Shown: positions 1 through 7,128, counted from the stretch's first letter. The stretch is DNA of 14,483 bases from JBKEDH01 sp047975295 (GCA_047975295.1 JBKEDH010000066.1:1-14483), one strand, 5' to 3'. Numbers and translations: made by a program. The notes: a model not told the origin generated them from the sequence alone.

Positions 1-1
1 C

Positions 2-504
2 ATTGGCAGAATTTTAGGTGTCAGCCACGTTGCGGTAATAAAATGGATAAAGAAATACGGCTCGGAACTTGACGCCATAAAAAATGACAGGCCCGTTCGG
101 ATTGTCGAAGCCGATGAAATGCATAGTTACATCGGGTCAAAAAAAACTATTGTTGGCTGTGGTTTGCAGTTGATAGAGATGCCGGAAAGCACATTGGTTT
201 CGTTGTCGGGAACAGGGGGAGCGAGACAGGAAGAGAACTCTGGAGGCAAATAGAGCAGTGCACAACGGGTAAGGTAATGGCAGATTATTGGAAAGTATAT
301 AATGATGTCATTCCTGCAGAAAAATTGATTCAAACAAAAAAGGAAACTTATACAGTGGAAAGATATAATGGATTATATCGGCACTATTAGTCTAGATTTA
401 GAAGAAAAACCAAATGTTACTCGAAATCATTAGAAATGCTAAAAATATCTGTAAATTTACTTATAGCCAAACGAAATAATGAATTATCTATACTTGGCTA
501 CTAA
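2..504 (+). pseudogene. IS1-family transposase, 5'-truncated by the window edge, frameshifted and nonsense-mutated
   Basis: Reading from base 2 gives an IS1 helix-turn-helix tail (IGRILGVSHVAVIKWIKKYG) and then the DDE-type motif DEMHSYIGSKK; this frame stops at 251-253. From base 145 the -1 frame continues the same protein as NYCWLWFAVDRD, then KVMADYWKVYND and RRKTKCYSKSLEML, ending at TAA 502-504. The switch lies on a run of eight A (139-146). An in-frame TAG at 388-390 replaces what is normally a Leu codon in the conserved 'YRH-hydrophobic-ARFRRKTKCYSKSLEML' block. Known: IS1 transposases are often made by -1 frameshifting at A-rich sites, so the A8 may be functional, but the TAG makes this copy inactive without readthrough. 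The family call is firm. Whether the 5' half is complete lies outside the window. Confidence 0.88.
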
Positions 505-510
505 TTCCAA

Positions 511-556
511 AATAAACTATACAAAAAAAGTCTATCATACAAATTTAAACAGGCTC
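511..556 (-). repeat. Solo terminal segment matching the MITE at 6979-7126
   Basis: Read on the minus strand from 556 this starts GAGCCTGTTTAAATTT and matches the left end of the MITE at 6979: 32 identical bases, a two-T length difference in a T run, then 14 more identical bases. The match ends about six bases before the IS1 transposase stop. It is followed outward by TAA (557-559), the same trinucleotide that flanks the MITE. It is either the true right end of this IS1 element or the stub of a second MITE copy abutting it. The remaining gap to the next gene (560-675) holds only the promoter candidate described next. Confidence 0.75.
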
Positions 557-617
557 TAATTCAAAAAAGTTAAAAGAGTTTGATAGCTAAAAAAGACAAT
601 TGGATTATTTTTCTTGA

Positions 618-650
618 TTTGGTCGATAAAAATCAAGACCTTTATATTTT
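618..650 (+). promoter_or_regulatory. Candidate Bacteroidota promoter for the M28 peptidase, with an inverted repeat across it
   Basis: TTTG (618-621) is followed after 21 nt by TATATTTT (643-650), one base from the Bacteroidota -7 consensus TAnnTTTG. This would place transcription start near 657, about 19 nt before the peptidase ATG. A perfect 9-bp inverted repeat (TCTTGATTT 612-620 / AAATCAAGA 630-638, 9-nt loop) overlaps the -33 box and spacer, so it could be an operator. This is motif matching only. Confidence 0.4.
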
Positions 651-675
651 TAAAGCCAAATGAAATGATTAGATA

Positions 676-1632
676 ATGAAAACAATTCTTTTTGGATTAC
701 TGTTTGCTGTAAATATACATGCTGTTTTTGCGCAAACCGATATTACCGAATCGGAAATTGAAGCCCATATAAGGTTTTTAACTTCTGAAAAAAATGGAGG
801 ACGTTATCCTGGTGGAAAAGCAAATAGGCGCATTGCTAAATATGTAATGAAGGAATTTAAGTATGCGGGTGTAAAGCCACTTGGTAAACACTATAAACAG
901 ATGTTTGAAGCAACTTTAAGAGTGGATAAAAATACTACGAAAATCCCCATTGTAAAAACTTGTAATATCGTTGGTTTTATTGAAGGAACCGATTCTAAAC
1001 TAAAACACGAATATATTGTTTTAGGGGCACATTACGATCATTTGGGATTTGGTGGGCCATCATCAAAATCAGATAAAAAGAGTACTATCCATTACGGTGC
1101 CGACGATAATGCAAGCGGTACGGCCGCTTTATTGGAAATTGCCGAAAAGCTATCGTTACAAAAAGACCAATTAAAGCGGAGTGTTGTTTTTATAGCGTTT
1201 GGAGCCGAAGAACAAGGGCTTTTGGGTAGTAAATTTTTTGTTGAAAACCCTTTAGTACCTATCTCTCAGATTAAATTAATGATTAATATGGATATGGTTG
1301 GTCGTTTAAACGATAAAAAGGAAGTGTATATGGGCGGCGGCGGCACGTTTCCTGATGGTGTAGATTTTATGGAAACACTTGGCAGGTCGTTAAATTTAAA
1401 TCCTAAGGTGCATCCGGGCTCTGTTGGCGGGTCGGACCATGTGTCTTTCTACAAAAAAGGTATTTCGGTTTTGGGTATCCATACCGGAGGGCACCCACAG
1501 TACCATACGCCCGAAGATACTTTGGATTTAATTAATCTAAAAGGCGAAAAACAGGTTTGCGAATATATTTTTCAAGCTATTTTAAAGAAAGCATCTTCAA
1601 CCGATGCCATTTATTTTATTAATCAGGATTAG
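676..1632 (+). CDS. Secreted M28-family zinc metallopeptidase (aminopeptidase-like)
   Basis: The 318-residue protein starts with a signal peptide (MKTILFGLLFAVNIHAVFAQ, likely cut after A19 or nearby), so it acts in the periplasm or outside the cell. The M28 metal site is complete: H119-Y-D121 in GAHYDHLG, D143/D144 in ADDNASGTAALLE, catalytic E178 and ligand E179 in GAEEQGLLGS, D206 in NMDMVGR, and H277 in YHTPED. Family knowledge: these are co-catalytic two-zinc exopeptidases that remove N-terminal amino acids. Substrate cannot be predicted. There is no C-terminal sorting domain, and the length is that of a bare catalytic domain plus a short N-terminal stretch. It is monocistronic, lying between mobile-element debris and a convergent gene whose 3' end overlaps it by 4 nt. 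Confidence 0.9.
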   Translation: MKTILFGLLFAVNIHAVFAQTDITESEIEAHIRFLTSEKNGGRYPGGKANRRIAKYVMKEFKYAGVKPLGKHYKQMFEATLRVDKNTTKIPIVKTCNIVGFIEGTDSKLKHEYIVLGAHYDHLGFGGPSSKSDKKSTIHYGADDNASGTAALLEIAEKLSLQKDQLKRSVVFIAFGAEEQGLLGSKFFVENPLVPISQIKLMINMDMVGRLNDKKEVYMGGGGTFPDGVDFMETLGRSLNLNPKVHPGSVGGSDHVSFYKKGISVLGIHTGGHPQYHTPEDTLDLINLKGEKQVCEYIFQAILKKASSTDAIYFINQD

Positions 1633-2030
1633 CGTTGTTTTTTCTTTTCTTTTTTAATTTTAACATTGACCATTTGTTTTAAAATATGGTTAAAATAATC
1701 TTCTTGGGTTTGGGTTTTTACCCTAAGAACATCATCTGCAAGTGTATAATCAACAATATTATTATTGTATTTTGCAAAATGTTTTATTTTGAAATCAACC
1801 ATCTTATCAATAACATTTGAGTACTCTCTGTCCTTTAATTCCTGTTTATACAATGTTTTGTCCTCTAAAAATGATTTATAGTTTGCCAAATTCCATGCAT
1901 CTATTATAATATCGAATACTTCTTCGTATGCTAATTTTTCAGGAAGCTGGTTGTCAAATTCATTAAAAAGCTGTATCAACATTTCAGAATATTTCGGTCC
2001 GGTATTTTCGAGTATAATTTCTTTATCCAT
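1629..2030 (-). CDS. Hypothetical protein, 133 aa, acidic N-terminus and lysine-rich tail
   Basis: I do not recognise a family. The protein has no signal peptide or membrane segment and is probably cytoplasmic and mostly helical: a first half with acidic and aromatic residues (LIQLFNEFDNQLPEKLAYEE around residues 19-38), a middle rich in charged residues, and a basic tail KIKKEKKKQR. ATG start and TAA stop are clear, and codon use resembles its neighbours, so it is probably a real gene. Its stop overlaps the stop of the M28 peptidase by 4 nt in a tail-to-tail arrangement, leaving no room for a terminator between them. asd lies 331 nt upstream on the same strand, with a hairpin repeat between, so co-transcription is doubtful. 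Confidence 0.65.
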   Translation of the reverse strand: MDKEIILENTGPKYSEMLIQLFNEFDNQLPEKLAYEEVFDIIIDAWNLANYKSFLEDKTLYKQELKDREYSNVIDKMVDFKIKHFAKYNNNIVDYTLADDVLRVKTQTQEDYFNHILKQMVNVKIKKEKKKQR

Positions 2031-2233
2031 AATTTATAATTGATGGGACATTAATGCATTAACTGAGGTCAAAACCAGAAAATGATGTTGCCACAGATAA
2101 ATCAAATAAATTTACATAAAGTATATGGATTAGCAATAACGGTAGGGATATTAATTTTATATATTAAGATTTAGTATATGTCAAAAATCAAAAAATATTT
2201 TCAATACATTAATAATCAAAATATTGAATCCAT

Positions 2234-2304
2234 AGACCTCATAGGTTTACTTATACTGAGCGATGGTTGCTAAGCGAAGTCGAAGTAAAAAAACTGTGAG
2301 GTCT
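2234..2304. repeat. 71-nt imperfect hairpin element in the gap downstream of asd
   Basis: The outer arms AGACCTCATAGGTTT (2234-2248) and the complement of 2290-2304 (AGACCTCACAGTTTT) agree at 12 of 15 positions, and pairing resumes inward (TTACTT..ACT on both arms). The centre contains GAGCGATGG and AAGCGAAGTCGAAGT, a sequence type I associate with dispersed palindromic repeats in Bacteroidota. It could terminate asd transcripts or be a non-coding repeat. The rest of the 2031-2361 gap is AT-rich and I see no gene, RNA or clear promoter in it. Confidence 0.5.
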
Positions 2305-2361
2305 TGAAATTAGTTTAATGAATCGAACAAGTCGATTTTTGTCATAAAAAAAGTATTGTAT

Positions 2362-3351
2362 TTACACCAAATCGTTTTTAACCAAATACTCGGCAATTTG
2401 AACAGTATTGGTAGCAGCACCTTTACGAAGGTTATCAGCCACAATCCACATGTTTAAGGTGTTGGGCTGCGTTTCGTCGCGGCGTAGGCGTCCAACAAAA
2501 ACCTCGTCTTTATCGTGTGCCAAAATAGGCATTGGGTAAATGTTATTGGCTACGTCGTCCTTTAATATCACGCCTGGTGTCTCACTAATAAGTTGGCGTA
2601 CATCTTCAATATTAAAATCGTTTTCAAATGCTACGTTAACCGATTCCGAATGTCCTCCGGATGTAGGAATACGTACTGCTGTTGCTGTTACCGAAAAAGT
2701 CCGGTCGTCGAATATTTTTTGTGGCTCGCGTGCCAATTTCATTTCTTCTTTGGTATAGCCATTTTCTAAAAATACGTCGCAATGTGGCAGCGCATTTCTG
2801 CCAATGGGGTATGGGTAGGCCATTTCGCCGCTAATTCCCGCAATTTCGTTTTCCAACTGTTGTACAGCCTTTACACCGGTACCAGAAACCGATTGGTAGG
2901 TCGACACAACAATACGTTTCATTTTATAGGCTTTGTGTAATTTGGATAAGGCCAGTACCATTTGTATAGTAGAACAATTGGGATTGGCTATAATTTTATC
3001 GTCTTTGGTTAAAATATGGGCATTTATTTCCGGAACGATTAGTTTTTTTGAGGGATCCATTCGCCATGCCGATGAGTTATCGACAACTGTTGTGCCTGCC
3101 TCGGCAAACTTGGGCGCCCATTCCAACGAGGTATCACCCCCTGCCGAAAAAATGGCGATTTGCGGTTTTGCTGCCACGGCATCGGCCAAGCCGATAACCG
3201 TATAATCTTGCCCTTTAAATGTTAGGGTTTTACCTACCGAACGTTCGGAGGCCACTAATAATAATTCGGTAATGGGAAAATGGCGTTCTTCCAGTACTTT
3301 TAGCATCACTTCGCCAACCATTCCGGTTGCACCAACTACAGCTATTTTCAT
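2362..3351 (-). CDS. asd: Aspartate-semialdehyde dehydrogenase
   Basis: Catalyses NADPH-dependent reduction of aspartyl phosphate to aspartate semialdehyde, the branch-point step toward lysine/diaminopimelate, threonine and methionine; cytoplasmic. The 329-residue protein has the N-terminal nucleotide-binding loop GATGMVGEV (residues 8-16), the phosphate-binding DNSSAWRMD (91-99), the nucleophile C126 in NPNCSTIQ, the YQSVSGTG segment (152-159), and R227 with catalytic H234 in RIPTSGGHSES. Length and motifs are normal, and nothing is missing. It lies downstream of mscL on the same strand but behind a strong terminator, and has its own promoter candidate, so it is probably transcribed alone. 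Confidence 0.97.
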   Translation of the reverse strand: MKIAVVGATGMVGEVMLKVLEERHFPITELLLVASERSVGKTLTFKGQDYTVIGLADAVAAKPQIAIFSAGGDTSLEWAPKFAEAGTTVVDNSSAWRMDPSKKLIVPEINAHILTKDDKIIANPNCSTIQMVLALSKLHKAYKMKRIVVSTYQSVSGTGVKAVQQLENEIAGISGEMAYPYPIGRNALPHCDVFLENGYTKEEMKLAREPQKIFDDRTFSVTATAVRIPTSGGHSESVNVAFENDFNIEDVRQLISETPGVILKDDVANNIYPMPILAHDKDEVFVGRLRRDETQPNTLNMWIVADNLRKGAATNTVQIAEYLVKNDLV

Positions 3352-3422
3352 CTTATTCTGATTTAAAATTTAAAGATTTACAGTTTCAAGAATTAAAAAA
3401 CAATTCATAAAAATTGAAAGTA

Positions 3423-3452
3423 CAAAGCTAATTATTAATTCGAATTTTAAAA
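3423..3452 (-). promoter_or_regulatory. Candidate asd promoter
   Basis: On the minus strand TAGCTTTG (complement of 3423-3430) matches the Bacteroidota -7 consensus TAnnTTTG exactly. Eighteen nt upstream is TTTT (3449-3452) as a degenerate TTTG box. The predicted start is near 3416, giving a leader of about 65 nt. It sits directly downstream of the mscL terminator, as expected for an independent asd unit. Confidence 0.45.
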
Positions 3453-3454
3453 TT

Positions 3455-3492
3455 AAAAAAAGCCTTGGTTTACTTAAAACCAAGGCTTTTTA
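3455..3492 (-). terminator. Intrinsic terminator of mscL, potentially bidirectional
   Basis: AGCCTTGGTTT (3461-3471) pairs perfectly with AAACCAAGGCT (3477-3487) around a 5-nt loop, and flanking A and T runs extend the stem. Read on the minus strand, the hairpin ends in a run of seven U, placed 38 nt after the mscL stop. Confidence 0.9.
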
Positions 3493-3529
3493 ACAATAAA
3501 TAACACGATGTTATTTATTTAACGATTTG

Positions 3530-3931
3530 TTATTTTTTGAGTAAATCTCTTATTTCGGATAATAGTTCCTCTTGGGTTGGTCCGGCAGGAGCTTCGGGAG
3601 CTGGCTCTTCTTTTTTCTTCATTCTGTTAACCCCTTTTACAATTAGGAACATAACAAAAGCAACAATGATAAAGTCGATAACATTGGTTAAAAACTCACC
3701 CCAAAGTACCGAAACTTCACCTTCAACAACACCTTGTGCATTAGCGATACCTTCTTTTATTACGTATTTTAAATCTTTAAAATCTGCATCGAAAACCAAA
3801 CCAATTAAAGGCGATACAATACCTCCGGTAAACGATGTAACCACTTTATTAAAAGCGGCACCCATTACAAAGCCTACTGCAATATCGACAAGATTGCCTT
3901 TCATTGCAAACTCTTTAAATTCTTTTAACAT
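3530..3931 (-). CDS. mscL: Large-conductance mechanosensitive channel MscL
   Basis: Forms a homopentameric inner-membrane pore that opens under membrane tension and releases solutes during hypo-osmotic shock. The 133-residue protein has the typical architecture: amphipathic N-terminal helix (FKEFAMKGN, 5-13), TM1 with the gate sequence VDIAVGFVMGAAFNKVVTSF (15-34), a periplasmic loop with residues 50-78, TM2 (about 79-103, NVIDFIIVAFVMFLIVKG), then a basic cluster RMKKKEE, a Pro/Ala linker and a C-terminal bundle helix (about 119-133). Length is normal. Upstream, CTAAAATA (3962-3969) read in reverse gives TATTTTAG, a one-mismatch -7 box, as a weak promoter candidate. A strong terminator separates it from asd. 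Confidence 0.97.
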   Translation of the reverse strand: MLKEFKEFAMKGNLVDIAVGFVMGAAFNKVVTSFTGGIVSPLIGLVFDADFKDLKYVIKEGIANAQGVVEGEVSVLWGEFLTNVIDFIIVAFVMFLIVKGVNRMKKKEEPAPEAPAGPTQEELLSEIRDLLKK

Positions 3932-4072
3932 AATAATAAATTTTTAGTTTTAGTGAAAGTGCTAAAATAGATAAAAAATTTAACTTTTGTTATTTCCTAT
4001 TTTTAAGAAAACTTAAGAGGATATTAATTATTTCTTATATACACAAAATATATAGTTGCGTTTAACTAAACT

Positions 4073-4387
4073 TTACTCAAAACTAACTGGTATTTGTTGC
4101 TGCCACAAATTATAATAATGTTCTTTTTTGTTATATAACTCCTTATGTGTTCCTTGTTTGGGTATTTTAACCAAACTGTCTAAAGTACCACGTACGCCCT
4201 TAGCTTCGAAACATAGTTTTTGCGAAGCCTCAATTAAGTCGAGTATGTTAGTACCTTTTTTATCGATACCAGCATATTGGCGAATACGTGCAATAGGTAT
4301 TTGTAAGTTGTAATGTGCTGCAATAGATGCTAAACAAGTAGCACCACAATTGGTAATATCGTGTTATTTTATTGTTGTTTTTGCCAT
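4073..4387 (-). pseudogene. Remnant of a C39 peptidase-containing ABC exporter, internally deleted and with a nonsense codon
   Basis: Read on the minus strand from ATG at 4387, one frame gives MAKTTIK, a TAA stop (codon 8), then HDITNCGATCLASIAAHY, a C39 peptidase N-terminus, continuing with the C39 pattern IRQYAGIDKKGTNILDLIEA and EAKGVRGTLDSL. After KIP it jumps in frame to KQGTHKELYNKKEHYYNLW, the extreme C-terminus of an ABC ATPase domain, and ends at TAA 4073-4075. Known: intact C39 exporters (about 700 aa) cut leader peptides at a double glycine and export the product. Here the rest of the peptidase, all membrane helices and nearly all of the ATPase are missing. The stop replaces the Gln six residues before the catalytic Cys (CAA to TAA by inference), and the usual Asp before Cys is Asn. 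No working product is expected. Confidence 0.85.
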
Positions 4388-4399
4388 AGTATGGCAAAA
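4379..4399. repeat. Palindrome at the start codon of the C39-ABC remnant
   Basis: TTTTGCCATA (4379-4388) and TATGGCAAAA (4390-4399) are perfect inverted arms around a single central G. It covers the pseudogene's start codon and could be an old operator or simply chance. Confidence 0.35.
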
Positions 4400-4496
4400 T
4401 TAGGAGGGTTTACTGTACAGCATTTACGGGAAGAGAAGAGGAAATAATTATTATGTTATCACGAGTAGGGATACTTACAGAAGTAGAATAGTTCTA

Positions 4497-4540
4497 TTAT
4501 AAAAAGGGGCTTTTGACTTTTTATATAGCCCCTTTTATAA
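4497..4540. terminator. Strong hairpin terminator with no obvious upstream gene
   Basis: TTATAAAAAGGGGCT (4497-4511) pairs with AGCCCCTTTTATAA (4527-4540), a 14-bp stem with one extra A, loop about 15 nt, with U-rich flanks on both strands. The plus-strand sequence before it (4390-4489) has only a short open frame ending in TAG at 4487-4489 with no recognisable product. It may have served a lost small gene. Confidence 0.65.
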
Positions 4541-4624
4541 TAAATTCAACCTCTTTTTTTATTTTTCGGCTTATTTTAAAAAGAGCTTTTATATGATTTT
4601 AAAATAAAACTCGTTTGTAATAGA

Positions 4625-4632
4625 TATATTTG
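4625..4632 (+). promoter_or_regulatory. Candidate porZ promoter -7 box
   Basis: TATATTTG matches the Bacteroidota -7 consensus TAnnTTTG exactly and lies 18 nt before the porZ ATG, implying a very short leader of about 11 nt. No good TTTG box is seen at the expected distance; a TTTT lies at 4597-4600. Confidence 0.45.
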
Positions 4633-4650
4633 GAATGTTAAACTAATGCG

Positions 4651-6978
4651 ATGCAACGGCAATTAATTGTTTTTATAATTTGTATAATGCCTTTTTTTCA
4701 ATTTGCTCAAGATTATTCTGCGCTTTGGAAAGGTTATTTCTCTTACTATAATATAAAAGATGTTATACAGGGAAGCTCTAAAATTTATGCTGCTTCCGAA
4801 AACGCTGTTTTTAGTTACGATATCCAGACCAATCAAATAGATGAAATAACAACTATTAATGGTTTGTTGGGCGAGACAATTTCTACCATTCATTATAGCA
4901 CAGATTACGAATTGCTTATGGTTGGTTACGAAAACGGACGTATTGAAATTGTTTTCGATAACGACGACGACGTACTCTCAATTGTCGATATAATCGATAA
5001 AACAACCATTCCGCCCAACAATAAACGCATAAATCATTTTTATGCTTATGGAAATAATGTATATATCTCGACAAATTACGGTATTTCGGTTTTTAACCTC
5101 GAACGTTTAGAATTTGGCGATACTTATTTTATAGGAAATGCGGGAGAACAGACTACTGTAAAACAAACTGTAGTTTTTCAAGATTATATTTATGCAGCTT
5201 GTTCGGTTAATGGTATAAGAAGAGCTTTGGTCTCTAACTCACATCTAATCGATTTTAATAATTGGGAAACGGTAGTGTCGGGCAGTTTCCATGCCATTGC
5301 CGCATCTATAAACAACTTGTATGTATTGCGTTCGGATAGAAACATGTTAAGGCTTGTAGGCAATACTTTAAACGCATTGTACCGATATGCAAGCATGCCT
5401 TTAGATGTTAATACCACCGATGAAAATATTATCGTTACCACCCGAAATAACGTCTATGTGTACAACGATGGCTTTAATACCATTTCCCAAGTTTCGGTAA
5501 ATACCGAATTTAATACTTTATATACCTCGGCAACAGTCTTGTTTGGAAATTTGTTTATAGGCACCCAAGATTTTGGGGTTTTACAGACCGCGTTATCCAA
5601 TCCTTCCATTTTTGAGGAAATCCACCCCGATGGGCCATTGCTTAATAAGCCTTTCTCTTTGCAAACAGACACTACAGGAATTTGGGTAACCTTTGGCGAA
5701 TATACTATATGGTATAACCCGTATGCAAACGGAGGTCCCCACAAACGCGGTATTAGCCGTTTAAAAAATGAGGAATGGATAAATATCCCTTATGATAATG
5801 TTCTTGAGGGTAGAAGTTTAAATAGTATTGCCATTAATCCTTTAAACAGAAAACAGGTCTTTATTAGTTCGTTTTATAGTGGGTTATTGGAACTGGATGA
5901 TGAAATTCCAACCATACTTTACAACGATACAAATACTATTCTTGAAAAAACAGAAGTAAACGATTTAAGGATTGGTACTTCTGCGTTCGACGACAATGGC
6001 CTTTTATGGATAAGCTCGGGATATAACGATAAACAATTAAACACCTATAACCCTTCCAATAACCAATGGCGGTCGTATAGCTTGGACGAAGTTATTCCGA
6101 AAGGTTCCAATAATTCAGGTTTTTCCGATGTTATTATAGACGATAATCAAATTGTGTGGCTTGGAAGCATAAATTACGGATTAATCGGGTTTAATCCCTC
6201 TAATGGAAAAATGAAAGCCATTTATACCGAAGACCAAAATATGCCTATAAACTATACCGGAGCCATAGCTGTCGATAAGCAGAATCAAGTATGGATAGGT
6301 ACACACCGAGGCCTTCGTGTACTTTACAATACATCTAATTTTTTTGAAGATGACGATATCAAAGTCAGCGAAATTATTATCGAAGAAGACGGTATTGCCA
6401 AAGAGCTGCTTTATCAACAGCAAATTTCAGATATAATAGTCGATGGCGCCAATAATAAATGGATAGGAACAGCCGATTCTGGTTTGTTTTACCTGTCTTC
6501 CAACGGGCAGAACACCATTTACCATTTTACAACCAATAATTCGCCAATCCCGTCAAACACCATTAAGGAAATAGCTATAGACGAAAATAGCGGTACCGTT
6601 TATATTGCAACTTCAAGAGGTTTGGTCTCTTTCGATTCCGGAAGCACAGGAACCAAGGAAACATTAGAGGAAGCCTTTGTTTATCCCAATCCGGTAAGAC
6701 CACATTTTAATATGGTTACCGATAGGGTAAAAATAAAGGACTTTTCGGAACGCGTAAATATAAAAATAACCGATGTTGAAGGGAATCTGGTTGCCGAAGC
6801 CCAATCTGGAATAAACAAAAGATATAATGGTTATAATTTGGAGATTGATGGCGGTATAGCCTATTGGAACGGTAAAAACTTGGCCAATAACATTGTGGCA
6901 TCGGGTGTGTATTTAATTATGCTTTCCGATTTGGATACTTTCGAAACCAAAGTACTAAAAGTAATGGTAATACGCTAA
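4651..6978 (+). CDS. porZ: PorZ-like type IX secretion system protein: two beta-propellers plus C-terminal sorting domain
   Basis: The 775-residue protein has a signal peptide (MQRQLIVFIICIMPFFQFAQ) and an N-terminal beta-propeller beginning LWKGYFSYYNIKDVIQ. Propeller blades recur further on (LWISSG, VWLGSINYGLIGF, VWIGTHRGLRVL, KWIGTADSGLFYL, VYIATSRGLVSFD). The T9SS sorting domain starts at about residue 676 (VYPNPVRPHF) and ends in SGVYLIMLSDLDTFETKVLKV. Known: PorZ is a surface component of the T9SS attachment complex, made of two propellers and an uncleaved sorting domain, and helps deliver anionic LPS to the sortase PorU. Length matches PorZ (about 780). The adjacent recO fits the flavobacterial arrangement I remember. 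A generic T9SS-exported propeller protein is the main alternative. A MITE begins directly after its TAA. Confidence 0.82.
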   Translation: MQRQLIVFIICIMPFFQFAQDYSALWKGYFSYYNIKDVIQGSSKIYAASENAVFSYDIQTNQIDEITTINGLLGETISTIHYSTDYELLMVGYENGRIEIVFDNDDDVLSIVDIIDKTTIPPNNKRINHFYAYGNNVYISTNYGISVFNLERLEFGDTYFIGNAGEQTTVKQTVVFQDYIYAACSVNGIRRALVSNSHLIDFNNWETVVSGSFHAIAASINNLYVLRSDRNMLRLVGNTLNALYRYASMPLDVNTTDENIIVTTRNNVYVYNDGFNTISQVSVNTEFNTLYTSATVLFGNLFIGTQDFGVLQTALSNPSIFEEIHPDGPLLNKPFSLQTDTTGIWVTFGEYTIWYNPYANGGPHKRGISRLKNEEWINIPYDNVLEGRSLNSIAINPLNRKQVFISSFYSGLLELDDEIPTILYNDTNTILEKTEVNDLRIGTSAFDDNGLLWISSGYNDKQLNTYNPSNNQWRSYSLDEVIPKGSNNSGFSDVIIDDNQIVWLGSINYGLIGFNPSNGKMKAIYTEDQNMPINYTGAIAVDKQNQVWIGTHRGLRVLYNTSNFFEDDDIKVSEIIIEEDGIAKELLYQQQISDIIVDGANNKWIGTADSGLFYLSSNGQNTIYHFTTNNSPIPSNTIKEIAIDENSGTVYIATSRGLVSFDSGSTGTKETLEEAFVYPNPVRPHFNMVTDRVKIKDFSERVNIKITDVEGNLVAEAQSGINKRYNGYNLEIDGGIAYWNGKNLANNIVASGVYLIMLSDLDTFETKVLKVMVIR

Positions 6979-7126
6979 GAGCCTGTTTAAATTTGTATGA
7001 TAGACTTTTTGTATAGTTTATTTTTGCTGTATAATAAGGTAAAATAGGGTTACTTGATTAAATTTTAACGAAATTATGCGCAAAAAGAAATATAGAAAAA
7101 CAATTGATATAAATTTAAACAGGCTC
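6979..7126. mobile_element. 148-bp MITE inserted exactly between porZ and recO
   Basis: The ends are perfect 16-bp inverted repeats: GAGCCTGTTTAAATTT (6979-6994) and its complement (7111-7126). TAA lies directly outside each end in direct orientation (6976-6978 and 7127-7129), as a 3-bp target duplication. No ORF of useful size lies inside. The first 46 bases recur at 511-556. From memory, GAG-starting ends with a TNA target duplication are typical of the IS1031 group of the IS5 family, whereas IS1 elements normally duplicate 8-10 bp; the parent element is therefore uncertain. The left TAA is the porZ stop codon and the right TAATG contains the recO start. Confidence 0.85.
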
Positions 7127-7128
7127 TA

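Noticed and set aside
127..333. Minus-strand ORF of 68 codons in the IS1 region
   Set aside because: It lies antisense to the IS1 transposase and shows no protein family features.
2234..2304. Riboswitch or CRISPR-like repeat in the asd downstream gap
   Set aside because: It lies 3' of asd, occurs once in the window and has no spacer-repeat periodicity; a palindromic repeat explains it better.
3537..3947. Plus-strand ORF of 136 codons opposite mscL
   Set aside because: MscL on the minus strand is unambiguous; this is its complementary-strand shadow.
4128..4313. Plus-strand ORF of 61 codons
   Set aside because: It is the antisense shadow of the C39-ABC remnant, whose minus-strand frame is clearly recognisable.
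4391..4447. 18-codon ORF MAKLGGFTVQHLREEKRK with an internal GG next to the C39 remnant, a possible double-glycine peptide
   Set aside because: The GG is only five residues from the start, far too close for a C39 leader, and the ATG GCA AAA start is simply the mirror arm of the palindrome at 4379-4399.
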